From: Chryseobacterium antibioticum
GTDB taxonomy: Bacteria; Bacteroidota; Bacteroidia; Flavobacteriales; Weeksellaceae
Assembly: GCF_012927325.1 (NCBI RefSeq)
Contig: NZ_JABBGI010000030.1
Location: forward strand, 1 to 64,000
Reading direction: 5' to 3'
DNA: 64,000 nucleotides
The notes beneath the pieces were generated by a model, which searched no databases, was not told the origin of the DNA, and was given only the letters and a program-made list of their open reading frames with translations. Both the position numbers and the translations under genes were made by a program. This document shows positions 17,590-26,171 of this stretch, piece by piece. Position 1 is the stretch's first letter. Every line of letters starts with the position of its first letter.

Positions 17590-17781
17590 GAAAAAAAATC
17601 GAACAATGTTAATGTATTGTAAAAATTTAAAAAACTCATATAAATCTTATACAGAAAGCTAAATAATTTATATTAAGATAACTAAATTACATTATAAATA
17701 TCAATTTACAACAAAATGCCTAATTTAAAATCTTTTACTTTTAACAAGAAATTCTCCAAATAGGTAACAAGAATTTAATAT

Positions 17782-17812
17782 TTTGTTAATACAGTTATAG
17801 TGGTTACCTTTG
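17782..17812 (+). promoter_or_regulatory. Full Bacteroidota promoter for the DUF4197 gene
   Basis: TTTG at 17782-17785, a 19-nt spacer, and TACCTTTG at 17805-17812 match the -33/-7 consensus in sequence and spacing. Transcription would start near 17819, 27 nt before the ATG at 17846. Confidence 0.7.
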
Positions 17813-17845
17813 GCTCAATATTTGAAAAAGTAAGAAAAAAGATCA

Positions 17846-18517
17846 ATGAAAAAATATATCATATCAGCAGCACTGTTAATAGGTACCGGACTAGCAATTG
17901 TAACCAGTGTTCAATCATGCCAGACAATGGCTACTACAGACCTCGGCCTATCCATTATAAAAAGGGTTTTGCTGAACGGTATTGATAAAGGAATGGGGAT
18001 TTACAGCAATAAGGAAGCCTTTCTTCAGAATAATATGGTAGACAAGGCCCTTCCCAAAGAGCTTAGAGACATCAATTCTACTTTGGAGAAGATTGCCCCA
18101 TCACTGGTCGCTAAAGAAAGAGACTTCATTGCTCAGGCAGCATCTTACACGGTTAATTTGTCAAAACCTATTCTACAGAATGCGGTCAATAGCTTAAATG
18201 CACAGGATGTCACAAGAATTATTCAGGGTACTACCGCTACACAGATCTTAAAAGAAAAAACATCGCAACAACTCGTAGCAGCCATTGCTCCGAAAGTGGA
18301 TGAGAAATTAAACGAATATGGAATTGCAAAAACCATTAATACTGCTCTTTCAGGAAACAATCTTTTGGGAAGCCTTTTAGGAGGTAGCAACAGTAATGTG
18401 AATACCGGAGGATTAAGCAAATTAGCTTCTGAACAGCTGGTGAACGGACTGTTTAATATCATCGAAGATTATGAGCACCAGAACTCCAAAGCACTGCTTG
18501 GACCACTTGGAAAATAG
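17846..18517 (+). CDS. DUF4197 lipoprotein-like protein
   Basis: 223 residues. N-terminal hydrophobic signal ending at TSVQSC (Cys about 25), so probably an inner- or outer-membrane lipoprotein. The remainder matches DUF4197: an alpha-helical protein with GLSIIKRVLLNGIDKGMGIYS (about 33), LPKELRDINSTLEKIAP (about 69), GTTATQILKEKTSQQLVAAIAPKVDEKLNEYG (about 130-160) and a final NGLFNIIEDYE helix. The family is widespread in Gram-negatives with no known function. It has a well-formed promoter of its own and is followed after 41 bp by the DUF493 gene, with which it may be co-transcribed. Confidence 0.85.
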   Translation: MKKYIISAALLIGTGLAIVTSVQSCQTMATTDLGLSIIKRVLLNGIDKGMGIYSNKEAFLQNNMVDKALPKELRDINSTLEKIAPSLVAKERDFIAQAASYTVNLSKPILQNAVNSLNAQDVTRIIQGTTATQILKEKTSQQLVAAIAPKVDEKLNEYGIAKTINTALSGNNLLGSLLGGSNSNVNTGGLSKLASEQLVNGLFNIIEDYEHQNSKALLGPLGK

Positions 18518-18558
18518 ATTTTTTTTTGCTATATTTATATATAATTTAACAAAGGCAG

Positions 18559-18864
18559 ATGGACATATTACAAGGAAATCAACACGCAAATCCTGAAGAG
18601 TTTTATAATTCTTTAAAGGAAAAACTGGAAGGTCACCATGATTTTCCGGAAGATTATTTATTCAAATTTATCATTCCTACAGACGAGGCAAAACTTACTG
18701 AAATTTATAAAGTTTTTGACGGTATTAAGTTTACACTGGGAAACCGTGAAAGCAAAAACGGCAAATACACGGCATGCAATATCAACGCATTCGTACTGGA
18801 TGCCAATCAGGTAGTGACTATTTATAAAGAAGTAGCAAAAATAGAAGGCGTTATTCTATTATAG
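18559..18864 (+). CDS. DUF493 (YbeD-like) small protein
   Basis: 101 residues, cytoplasmic, matching DUF493: FPEDYLFKFIIPTDEAKLTEI, an alpha/beta ferredoxin-like fold resembling the regulatory ACT-type domain of E. coli YbeD, ending in a beta strand (KIEGVILL). The role is unknown; in proteobacteria the gene lies by lipB and an allosteric or regulatory function has been suggested. It follows the DUF4197 gene and ends at a strong terminator shared with the convergent gene. Confidence 0.85.
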   Translation: MDILQGNQHANPEEFYNSLKEKLEGHHDFPEDYLFKFIIPTDEAKLTEIYKVFDGIKFTLGNRESKNGKYTACNINAFVLDANQVVTIYKEVAKIEGVILL

Positions 18865-18869
18865 AAAAC

Positions 18870-18897
18870 AAAAAAGTCAGCTTCCGCTGACTTTTTT
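18870..18897. terminator. Bidirectional terminator between convergent genes
   Basis: AAAAAGTCAGC and GCTGACTTTTT form an 11-bp stem with a 4-nt loop and A/T tracts on both sides, so it can serve both the DUF493 gene (+) and the ArsC-like gene (-). Confidence 0.8.
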
Positions 18898-18904
18898 ATG
18901 GTAT

Positions 18905-19255
18905 TTATTTTTCAATAAAAAATTTCACATTTTCAATAGGTCTTCCCAACATGGCCACGGATCCTTTGATCAGGATGGGTCTCTGTATCAGGGAAGGATT
19001 TTCAGACAGGATCTTTATCCATTCTTCTTCAGAATAATCTTTATCGGCATATTGCTCCATATACAGCTTATCTGTTTTTCGGATCATATGAAATACGCTC
19101 TGATTCAGCTTTTTCAGTACTGTTTTGATCTCCAGGACGCTCAACGGATCTTCTACGATATTGATGATCTCAAAAGGCACCCCATTTTCGTCCAGATACT
19201 CCAGAACAGCATTTGACTTCGAGCAGTTTCCGTTATGTAAAACCTTAACCATCAT
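18905..19255 (-). CDS. ArsC/Spx-like thioredoxin-fold protein
   Basis: 116 residues, the usual size for the ArsC glutaredoxin-type family (YfgD/ArsC). The redox Cys is C11 in HNGNCSKS, and the conserved Arg that contacts the oxyanion is in SLIQRPILI (about residue 93). The sequence keeps the ArsC fold (VLHNGNCSKSNAVLEYL, then RPILIKGSVAMLGRP). True arsenate reductases of this class use a C-x5-R arrangement plus glutathione/glutaredoxin; there are no ars genes nearby, so a general thiol-reductase or regulatory role is at least as likely. It stands alone on the minus strand. Confidence 0.78.
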   Translation of the reverse strand: MMVKVLHNGNCSKSNAVLEYLDENGVPFEIINIVEDPLSVLEIKTVLKKLNQSVFHMIRKTDKLYMEQYADKDYSEEEWIKILSENPSLIQRPILIKGSVAMLGRPIENVKFFIEK

Positions 19256-19341
19256 AATGTAATCATTTAAAAAATTAGACTCTTCCCATCAAATTTAGGA
19301 AGAAATGTATTGAAAGCCGTTTTAAATTCTTATAAAATTTG

Positions 19342-19956
19342 TTAAAACAGACCGTTCAGCTCTGCCTCGATCTTTTCAAGGATGAATCCGAAATCTTCAG
19401 GCTTTTCCACGAAATCCAGATTATCTACTTCGATTACAAGAAGCTTTCCTTCTGTATAATCGGAGATCCATTTTTCATACTTCTGATTCAGTTTTGAAAG
19501 GTATTCAATACTGATGGACGCTTCATATTCTCTCCCTCTCTTGTAGATCTTTTTCACAAGGTTCGGAACATCGGATTTTAAATAAATTAAAAGATCCGGT
19601 GCAGAAACAAATGACTTCATCAAACCAAAAACAGAGATATAATTATTGAAATCCCTGTCTGAAAGAAGTTTCATGTCATTCAGGTTTTCAGCAAAAATAT
19701 GGGCATCTTCATAGATTGTACGGTCCTGGATAATATTTTTTCCGCTTTCTCTGATTTCTTTTACCTGACGGAATCTGCTTCCTAAAAAATAAATCTGCAG
19801 CGCAAAACTCCATTTGCTCATATCTGCATAAAAATCTTCAAGGTAAGGGTTGTGGTCTACATCTTCAAACTGTGCATCCCATCCGTAATGCTTGGCAAGC
19901 ATCGTGGTCAAAGTTGTTTTTCCTGCTCCAATGTTTCCTGTAACTGCAATATGCAT
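19342..19956 (-). CDS. Deoxynucleoside kinase
   Basis: 204 residues, matching the dNK/deoxyguanosine-kinase family. P-loop GNIGAGKT at residues 7-14, substrate-binding ED in QFEDVDHNPYLEDFY (about 30-44), the catalytic/DRS-like QDRTIYED motif (about 79-86) and the LID arginines in KRGREYEASI (about 146). It phosphorylates deoxynucleosides for salvage into dNTPs. It is 28 bp downstream of the propeller-like protein gene at 19985, possibly in one transcript. All key residues are present. Confidence 0.9.
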   Translation of the reverse strand: MHIAVTGNIGAGKTTLTTMLAKHYGWDAQFEDVDHNPYLEDFYADMSKWSFALQIYFLGSRFRQVKEIRESGKNIIQDRTIYEDAHIFAENLNDMKLLSDRDFNNYISVFGLMKSFVSAPDLLIYLKSDVPNLVKKIYKRGREYEASISIEYLSKLNQKYEKWISDYTEGKLLVIEVDNLDFVEKPEDFGFILEKIEAELNGLF

Positions 19957-19984
19957 TCTCCTAAGTATTTTTTTATTAATTGGT

Positions 19985-20953
19985 CTAAACTCCCGTAGCC
20001 TGAACTTCTGAAGTATCCTCCATTAGCTTCTGTAAAGTATGATCAGGAGCTTTCTCATCGGATTCTTTCTTTTCTCCGTCAGTGGTCTTTCCTTCTTCCC
20101 CAGCCGGTTTTTCAGATGATGGCTGTGTTACCGGTGGTGCATTTTCCTGCCTGGTTTCGGGTTCTGTCTGCAGTTTAGTTTCCTTTATTTTTTCTAGGCT
20201 GTAAATATAGAGTTTGTTCGCTTTGATTTCAAAATAAGAAAGAATGTTTTTATCCACAATTTGTGCATCCTTATCTTCAAAAATTTTCACCATTCCTTTT
20301 TCAGGATCGTATTTCAGGATCGAATTGTCTGCGACCACCAAAACAGCTTCATTCTCTCTTCTGAAACGTTTACCGTTTTCCAATGGAGTCTCGAAGAGTT
20401 TTTCAAATTTCAGCGAGTATATTCTGATATGTTGTCTTGTTAAAATATAAACTTTGGTTTCGTACACCAAAAGATCCATCAGATCATCAAAACTGACATC
20501 AAAAGGATAGGAATTGATCGTAGTGTCATTTCTGAAATTGTACTGGATCAAACGTTTTGTACTGTCATCCAGAAGCCAGAGCTGTTGAAGATCTTCCGCA
20601 TAAGCCATTTTGATAAACCCGAATTTCTGTTTGAAATCAACCTTCTGGATTTCGTTCATGTTCTGATCAACAAATTTCATTTCCTGGGCATTCTCTGAAA
20701 ACAGCGCCAAGCTCAGAGGATTCTGAACAGACTGTATCTTGTAGGGAACAGTCAACATCATTTTGCCGATTTGTTTCCCCAAAGAATCATATTTAGTGAA
20801 ACTGAAATCTTTGTTTTTATAAATATACAGGTAGCCGTAATCGTCTGCCAGCATATCTTTGGCTTCCTTCAGCTTCAAGGTGTCAAAAGGAAGGGATTTC
20901 TGCGCAGAAACTGTACAGAAAAGGAAGATTGATATGATATAAAGTAGTCTCAA
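19985..20953 (-). CDS. Secreted propeller-like protein with charged tail, unknown function
   Basis: 322 residues. Signal peptide (cut near CTVSAQ), then a region of repeating short beta strands (DDYGYLYIYKN, LQQLWLLDDSTKRLIQYN, ETKVYILTRQHIRIYSL, NKLYIYSLEKIKE) that looks like a six- or seven-bladed propeller, and a Pro/Glu/Lys-rich unstructured tail from about residue 258. Likely periplasmic. I cannot name a family. It is upstream of the deoxynucleoside kinase gene by 28 bp and may be co-transcribed, although the functions look unrelated. Confidence 0.7.
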   Translation of the reverse strand: MRLLYIISIFLFCTVSAQKSLPFDTLKLKEAKDMLADDYGYLYIYKNKDFSFTKYDSLGKQIGKMMLTVPYKIQSVQNPLSLALFSENAQEMKFVDQNMNEIQKVDFKQKFGFIKMAYAEDLQQLWLLDDSTKRLIQYNFRNDTTINSYPFDVSFDDLMDLLVYETKVYILTRQHIRIYSLKFEKLFETPLENGKRFRRENEAVLVVADNSILKYDPEKGMVKIFEDKDAQIVDKNILSYFEIKANKLYIYSLEKIKETKLQTEPETRQENAPPVTQPSSEKPAGEEGKTTDGEKKESDEKAPDHTLQKLMEDTSEVQATGV

Positions 20954-21032
20954 AATCTATTTTGGTAAAGATAACTTTCCTACGTGGAACGTCAGCAATT
21001 TACATTCTTTTATTTGAATTTTAAATGATGAA

Positions 21033-22073
21033 TTATTGAATAGCAACTTCATAAATTTTCGCCCAGTTTTTCCCTGTCACAAGCATATTATTTCCTTTGA
21101 AAGCAATTCCATTTAAAACATGTTCGCTGTTACCCTGATCATTTTCCTTTGTTAATTTTGTGAAATCAAACTTCCCTACAGCTTCACCTGTGGCAGGATT
21201 GATCTTTAGAATAATTGGTTGATGCCAAACATTGGAATAAATGAAACCATTGTGATATTCCAGTTCATTAATATTAGCATAAGTTTCGGTATGTCCGGCA
21301 ACAGCTACGGTTCTGACTACCTTTGAAGGATCGTTGACATCCAGAAAATAAAGATTTTTTGAACCGTCGGTTGCAACAAGGTTCTTTCCGTCATAAGTCA
21401 GGCCCCACCCTTCTCCAATGACATTCGGCAAAGGAAATTGGGAAAGCTTTTTTAGTGAATTTTTATCGTAAACAAAACCTATTTTATTTTTATAGGTCAA
21501 CTGATAAATTTTATCTCCTACAATAGCACAACCTTCAGAGAAAATTTCAGCAGGCTGTTTTTCAGTAATGGCGGGAGTGGATGAACCCAAAGTATATTTT
21601 ATCAATTTAGAAGCACCATCCAATCCGGCGCTTTCGTAAACGGTGTTGCCTTCCATAAGAAATCCTTCAACAAAATTAGTCGGATCATGAGGGTATTCCG
21701 CTACGATAGCATAGGAGATATTCTGCTCAGGATTTTTAGCAAAAACATTGATCGTTGCATCCTGGTTCAAGGTTTCTCCGCTTTTGGTTTTAATGATAAA
21801 GGTAACGTCGTTATCTCCCAATGTGAAAAACTTTGGATCAACAGTTAAATTTGAGGTTTCATTCTCTCCAAAACTGATCGTAATGGTTTCTACATTGTCT
21901 GTTACCTCTTTTGGAAGATTAAGCTGATCTCCAAAATGATAGCCCTTTGTTTCCTTTGAATTATTATAATCAGCCAGGGAATCCAGCATTTTCTCTTTGT
22001 TATTGCATGAAGACAAGAGGAAAACGCCAGCTAAACCGGCTATGATATGTATTTTCAGTGAGCTCTTAATCAT
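21033..22073 (-). CDS. Glutaminyl-peptide cyclotransferase-like lipoprotein, copy 2
   Basis: 346 residues. Lipoprotein signal (VFLLSSC, Cys about 23), an N-terminal beta-sandwich-like region (about 45-120, FGENETSNLTVDPKFFTLGDN) and a C-terminal five-bladed propeller of the glutamine cyclotransferase family (PF05096): VEGFLMEGNTVYESAGLDG, YDGKNLVATDGSKNLYFLD, LNELEYHNGFIYSNVWHQP and VLNGIAFKGNNMLVTGKNW are diagnostic. The family converts N-terminal Gln to pyroglutamate in exported proteins; SprA-type Bacteroidota secreted proteins often carry pyroGlu after signal cleavage. It is a tandem copy of 22161-23183, about 65-70% identical by eye. Confidence 0.87.
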   Translation of the reverse strand: MIKSSLKIHIIAGLAGVFLLSSCNNKEKMLDSLADYNNSKETKGYHFGDQLNLPKEVTDNVETITISFGENETSNLTVDPKFFTLGDNDVTFIIKTKSGETLNQDATINVFAKNPEQNISYAIVAEYPHDPTNFVEGFLMEGNTVYESAGLDGASKLIKYTLGSSTPAITEKQPAEIFSEGCAIVGDKIYQLTYKNKIGFVYDKNSLKKLSQFPLPNVIGEGWGLTYDGKNLVATDGSKNLYFLDVNDPSKVVRTVAVAGHTETYANINELEYHNGFIYSNVWHQPIILKINPATGEAVGKFDFTKLTKENDQGNSEHVLNGIAFKGNNMLVTGKNWAKIYEVAIQ

Positions 22074-22077
22074 TCGT

Positions 22078-22085
22078 CAAAAATA
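22078..22085 (-). promoter_or_regulatory. -7 box abutting the copy-2 start codon
   Basis: On the minus strand TATTTTTG matches the -7 consensus and ends only 4 nt before the ATG at 22073, so transcription would begin at or beside the start codon and give a leaderless or nearly leaderless mRNA. The copy-1 gene has the same box 20 nt before its ATG. Confidence 0.45.
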
Positions 22086-22110
22086 GTAAATTTTTAATCC
22101 TTATATGAAA

Positions 22111-22133
22111 ATAGCGCTCCTGAGGAACGCTAT
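22111..22133 (-). terminator. Terminator after cyclotransferase copy 1
   Basis: ATAGCGCTCC and GGAACGCTAT pair with one mismatch; on the minus strand the hairpin is followed by TTTTCATAT, between copy 1 and copy 2. The two genes are therefore probably separate transcripts. Confidence 0.65.
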
Positions 22134-22160
22134 ATTTTTATAGATAGATCTTAAGCCAGA

Positions 22161-23183
22161 TTACTTGATCTGAACTTCATAGATTTTCGGCCAGTTTTTA
22201 CCAGTTACAAGCATATTGTCGCCCTTGAAAGTAATTCCGTTCAGTACATCATCACTTCCTTTGGTATTCTGTTTCGCAATATCTGTAAAGTCAAATGTTC
22301 CTACCACTTCTCCTGTTGCAGGGTTGATTTTTAACACCACCGGTTTCTGCCATACGTTGGCATAAATGAACCCGTTGTGGTATTCCAATTCATTTAGCTG
22401 GTCATAGATCTGAGAACTTCCCGCTACTGCTACATATTTGATCAGTTTTGAAGGATTGTTAGCATCAAGGAAATACAAAAGCTTGCTTCCATCTGATGCG
22501 ATCAGGTTTTCCCCGTCATATGTAAGTCCCCAACCTTCACCCAAAACATTCGGGTAAGCGAATTCAGAAAGTAGTTTAAGAGAGCTTTTGTCATAGATAT
22601 ATCCTTTCTTGCTCTGCCATGTCAGCTGATATACTTTATCGCCAACGATCGTACTTCCTTCGGAAAAATCTTCCTGAGCCTGCTTTGTAGAAGCTAACGG
22701 AGTTGTTGTTCCCAATGTATATTTCAGGATCTGTGAAGAACCGTTCTGCCCGTCACTTTCGTAGATGGTATTTCCTTCGATCTGGAAACCCTGTACGAAG
22801 TTCTTTGGATCGTGGGGATATTCTGCGATGATCTGATATGCTATATTTTTTTCAGGATTTTTTGCAAATACATTGATGGTTGCGTCCTGATTCAATGTTT
22901 TCCCGCCTTTTGTTTTGATATTAAAAGTAACTGCATTATCGCCCAGCGTAAAGAATTTAGGATCAACCGTCAGACTTGAAGTTTCTTTATCTCCAAAGCT
23001 GATGCTGATGCTTTCTGCATTATCCGTTACCTCTTTTGGAAGTTCAAGTTTATCACCGAAATGATACCCTTTTTCTACCATTGTATTATTATATTCATTC
23101 AGCGTGTTCAGGATCTTTTCATCTTTGTTACAAGACGCCAGCATCAGAACTACCGCTAAACCTACTATTATATTCTTTTTCAT
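22161..23183 (-). CDS. Glutaminyl-peptide cyclotransferase-like lipoprotein, copy 1
   Basis: 340 residues, same architecture as copy 2: lipoprotein signal (VLMLASC, Cys about 18), beta-sandwich region and PF05096 propeller (VQGFQIEGNTIYESDGQNG, YDGENLIASDGSKLLYFLD, LNELEYHNGFIYANVWQKP, VLNGITFKGDNMLVTGKNW). It likely acts in the periplasm on N-terminal Gln of exported proteins. It has its own -7 box and terminator. Two retained, well-conserved copies suggest different timing or substrates, or simple dosage. Confidence 0.88.
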   Translation of the reverse strand: MKKNIIVGLAVVLMLASCNKDEKILNTLNEYNNTMVEKGYHFGDKLELPKEVTDNAESISISFGDKETSSLTVDPKFFTLGDNAVTFNIKTKGGKTLNQDATINVFAKNPEKNIAYQIIAEYPHDPKNFVQGFQIEGNTIYESDGQNGSSQILKYTLGTTTPLASTKQAQEDFSEGSTIVGDKVYQLTWQSKKGYIYDKSSLKLLSEFAYPNVLGEGWGLTYDGENLIASDGSKLLYFLDANNPSKLIKYVAVAGSSQIYDQLNELEYHNGFIYANVWQKPVVLKINPATGEVVGTFDFTDIAKQNTKGSDDVLNGITFKGDNMLVTGKNWPKIYEVQIK

Positions 23184-23203
23184 TGAATTTCTAAATATTT
23201 CCC

Positions 23204-23211
23204 CAAAAATA
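23204..23211 (-). promoter_or_regulatory. -7 box for cyclotransferase copy 1
   Basis: On the minus strand TATTTTTG matches TAnnTTTG. Predicted start of transcription is about 15 nt upstream of the ATG at 23183. No clear -33 element. Confidence 0.45.
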
Positions 23212-23218
23212 GCAAATT

Positions 23219-23599
23219 TTATTCCGTATTGCCAATATTATCCACGGACTGACCAAATTGTAAAAGATAACCGTTGTTATCGTACACCGCAAACTCTCTC
23301 ATTTCCCATTCGAAAGTCTCAACCTCGTAGCAGACTCTGGTTTTGGTTTTAAGGTCTTCCCAAAGTTCATCAACATTATCTACATTGAAATAAAACGAAC
23401 CTGTGAATCCTATTCCATTGGGTTTCTCATATTCGTTTTGAGAAAACATGATCTGCACATCGTCTTTTTTAATCGAAGCCCATTGCCATTCATCATTTCT
23501 TTCCATCAGGGTAAAGCCTAGGATCTGGGTATAAAACCCGATCGTTTCATCCATATTTTCTGTCCAGAGTATGGGGCGGAGTGCTGTAAATGTTGTCAT
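23219..23599 (-). CDS. VOC-fold (glyoxalase/bleomycin-resistance-like) protein
   Basis: 126 residues, the standard length of a single VOC domain: two beta-alpha-beta-beta-beta halves, starting ALRPILWTENMDETIGFYTQILGFTL and ending YDNNGYLLQFGQ. VOC proteins bind a metal or small toxic molecules; without a characterised relative the ligand cannot be told. It overlaps the upstream GNAT gene by 4 nt (translational coupling) and closes the antiporter/SRPBCC/GNAT/VOC gene run. Confidence 0.85.
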   Translation of the reverse strand: MTTFTALRPILWTENMDETIGFYTQILGFTLMERNDEWQWASIKKDDVQIMFSQNEYEKPNGIGFTGSFYFNVDNVDELWEDLKTKTRVCYEVETFEWEMREFAVYDNNGYLLQFGQSVDNIGNTE

Positions 23600-24105
23600 A
23601 TTTTTTTAGATTCAAACGTGTTTTTACTGATTTTCATATTCACGGAAAGCCAAAGCTCGTCATCGATGCTGACTTCGCTCATAATGTCAGGATCAATTTC
23701 AAAGCCTACTTTTTTATAGCATTCAATAGCTCCGGTATTCCAGTCATATACATTAAGCTCAGCTGTTTCTTTATCAAAGTGACTAAAGCCGTATTCCAAC
23801 AGTTTCTGTACAATTTTCTTTCCGTAGCCCTTTCCTCTGTTATTTTCGTCCCAGATCAGGATTCTGCCGAGTAGAAAAGTACCTTCTTTTAAAAAGATCT
23901 GTGCGTGACCAATGGTATTGTGTTCTGTCTGGTCAAAAATCCTAAACATGAATCTGTTTTCATTGTTCAGATCGCTTTCCAGCTGTTCTTTGGTCAAAGG
24001 AAAATGGTAGGCAGGACCGGCAAACTGAAGGAGTGCTCTTTTGTCTTTTATTTTAGAGATTAATTCAGAAGCATTTTCTTTTTTAAAAATCTGCAGTTCG
24101 ATCAT
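23596..24105 (-). CDS. GNAT-family N-acetyltransferase
   Basis: 169 residues. The acetyl-CoA pyrophosphate-binding motif is NRGKGYGKKIV (about 104-114) after the LGRILIWDENN strand, and AELNVYDWNTGAIECYKKVGFE (about 132-153) is the characteristic end of the fold. The substrate is unknown; the RimJ/RimL-like pattern suggests an N-terminal or small-molecule amine. It overlaps the VOC gene by 4 nt and starts 5 nt after the SRPBCC gene stop, so the three form an operon. Confidence 0.87.
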   Translation of the reverse strand: MIELQIFKKENASELISKIKDKRALLQFAGPAYHFPLTKEQLESDLNNENRFMFRIFDQTEHNTIGHAQIFLKEGTFLLGRILIWDENNRGKGYGKKIVQKLLEYGFSHFDKETAELNVYDWNTGAIECYKKVGFEIDPDIMSEVSIDDELWLSVNMKISKNTFESKKI

Positions 24106-24110
24106 ACCTT

Positions 24111-24536
24111 TTATTTTTCTACATATTCTTTCATGCTCTGTCCGATAATTGAATTCCAGCCTTCTGTAAAGTTTGCCCTGGAAAATGTTTCTCCCAGGCC
24201 ATCGAAGCCTTCAATATTTTCATGCGTAAGGGTTACCAATGTTCCATCCTCTTCCTGTTGAAGGTCCCATGTCACGGTTGTCACCGCATTTGAAAGTTCA
24301 GGATACGCCCAGGTATGCTTTAATTTTCGGTTGGGAATAATTTCTACAATACGACCACGATGAAGGTATTTCCCTCCATCACAGGATTCATAGAAATCAA
24401 ATTCTTTTCCCGGCTCCAATTCAAAATCCCGGATCGTAAAGTACCAGGATTTCATTTCACTTTTATCGGTCAATGCCTTCCATATATTTTCTGCGGAAGC
24501 ATTTATTTTGTACTGAACAGTGATTGGTGTATTCAT
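24111..24536 (-). CDS. SRPBCC (AHSA1-like) domain protein
   Basis: 141 residues with the START/AHSA1 helix-grip fold: N-terminal TVQYKINASAENIWKALTDKSEMKSWYF and C-terminal NFTEGWNSIIGQSMKEYVEK are diagnostic. Such proteins bind hydrophobic small molecules; in Bacteroidota they often sit with VOC, DinB and GNAT genes in stress-type operons, as here. It lies 21 bp downstream of the antiporter gene and may be transcribed from the antiporter promoter. Confidence 0.87.
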   Translation of the reverse strand: MNTPITVQYKINASAENIWKALTDKSEMKSWYFTIRDFELEPGKEFDFYESCDGGKYLHRGRIVEIIPNRKLKHTWAYPELSNAVTTVTWDLQQEEDGTLVTLTHENIEGFDGLGETFSRANFTEGWNSIIGQSMKEYVEK

Positions 24537-24557
24537 AATATCAGTTTCTCTTAAGAT

Positions 24558-26171
24558 TTAACTGTGCGAAAACCCTGTAATTTTAGCTTCATCAAAATCC
24601 AGCTGCATTTCTATAGATCTCATCACATGATCATCAAATATTTTCTCCTTTTTCATCCTGTGCAGTTCATTTCTCTGAGCCTGGATGATCTGGCGAAGCA
24701 CATCTTTATTTTCGTTGATCGCATTCACATAATCTCCCGTAGAAGCCATACACTGGGCCTTATCTGCCATAAGCATCATTTCGGTTTCCAGTTTATGTTT
24801 CTGATGACGTACCAGCGTGTTCGTTACAGCCAGCTCTGAAAAATCATTTTCCATTTTATGCAATGCTGTTTCTTTAAGTTTACGCATCAGGATCACTTCC
24901 TGTTTTTCTTCCGGCAATTCGCTTCCTGCATCGTCTATTTTTAACCATTTTAAAATCGGTGTCAGAAGAAGTCCCTGTCCTACCAACGTGATCAATATGA
25001 TAACGAAAGTTACGAATAAAATGATATTACGGTGCGGAAAAGCGTCTCCGTTGGGTAAAAATGCAGGAATGGAAAGCGCGGCAGCCAGTGAAACCACTCC
25101 TCTCATGGCAGCAAAACTGATGATGAAAGGTTCGCGCCAGTCCGGTTTCGGAATTTTTAATCTTAATTCCTTAGAGCAGAGTCTCGGGAAATACATAACG
25201 GCATAACTGTACAGTAATCTTGTGAAAATAATGGCCCCACCAATCACTACGCTGTAAAATATCCCTTCTGAAATGGTATAATCTTTCATGGCAGCAACCA
25301 CTACCGGAAGCTCAAGACCGATCAGAATAAAGATGATCGTATTCATCAGGAATATCAGGACACTCCAGACATTTCCGGACTGAATCCTCGAGGTATGGCT
25401 TAAATAGCAATGTGAATTATAAGACATCAAAAGCCCTCCCGCAACTACCGCCAATACTCCCGAAAAATGGAAGTGTTCAGCCCCTACATACATAATGTAC
25501 GGAACGATCAGTGTAATCACGGTGTCAATATTGGAATTCGAAGGAATAATCCTTAATAAAGCTCCGAATAAGAGCCCTGTAGCAATACCTACTACTACTC
25601 CGCCCACAGCCATCATAAAGAAATCCTGAATAGCATCTCTCCAGATAAACTGTCCTGAAATCACCGCCGCTAAGGCAAATTTAAATACAATTAAACTGGA
25701 AGCATCATTAATCAGACTTTCGCCTTCAAGGATACTGGTGATCTTTTTAGGGATCTTCATATGTTTCAACACTGAAGTGGCTGCCACTGCATCCGGTGGA
25801 GAGTTTACTCCTCCCAACAGGAATCCCATCGCAACGGTCAATCCCGGAATAATGGAAGACGAAAGATAAGCCACGACAATTGAAGTCAGAAATACAAGCC
25901 CGAAAGCCATAGAAAAGATTTGCTTTCTCCATTTATGAAAGTCCTGCCATGAGGTAAACCATGCGGCCTCAAACAAAATCGGAGGAAGGAAAATAAGAAA
26001 TACGAGATCCGGCTCTATTTCAATATGCGGCATTCCCGGGATAAGGCTGATCAGAAGACCAGCAATCACGAGGAAGATGGGATAAGCTACTTTCAGCTTT
26101 TGCCCTATCATCACCAATATCATCACAGACAGCAGTACTGCAATGGATATTATAACATAACTGTGAATCAT
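24558..26171 (-). CDS. CPA1-family Na+/H+ antiporter
   Basis: 537 residues: about 12 membrane helices through residue 410, then a cytoplasmic helical tail (about 415-537). The family motif ESLINDASSLIVFKFALA (about 149-166) contains the ion-binding Asn-Asp, and PPILFEAAWFTSW (about 58-70) and AMRGVVSLAAALSIP (about 353-367) are typical of NhaP/NHE-type exchangers. It exchanges cytoplasmic Na+ or K+ for protons. Downstream SRPBCC, GNAT and VOC genes may be in the same transcript. Confidence 0.92.
   Translation of the reverse strand: MIHSYVIISIAVLLSVMILVMIGQKLKVAYPIFLVIAGLLISLIPGMPHIEIEPDLVFLIFLPPILFEAAWFTSWQDFHKWRKQIFSMAFGLVFLTSIVVAYLSSSIIPGLTVAMGFLLGGVNSPPDAVAATSVLKHMKIPKKITSILEGESLINDASSLIVFKFALAAVISGQFIWRDAIQDFFMMAVGGVVVGIATGLLFGALLRIIPSNSNIDTVITLIVPYIMYVGAEHFHFSGVLAVVAGGLLMSYNSHCYLSHTSRIQSGNVWSVLIFLMNTIIFILIGLELPVVVAAMKDYTISEGIFYSVVIGGAIIFTRLLYSYAVMYFPRLCSKELRLKIPKPDWREPFIISFAAMRGVVSLAAALSIPAFLPNGDAFPHRNIILFVTFVIILITLVGQGLLLTPILKWLKIDDAGSELPEEKQEVILMRKLKETALHKMENDFSELAVTNTLVRHQKHKLETEMMLMADKAQCMASTGDYVNAINENKDVLRQIIQAQRNELHRMKKEKIFDDHVMRSIEMQLDFDEAKITGFSHS

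Noticed and set aside
18905-19255. Dedicated arsenate reductase of an ars operon
   Set aside because: The fold fits, but no arsB, arsR or acr3 gene is nearby, so only a general ArsC-like call is made.
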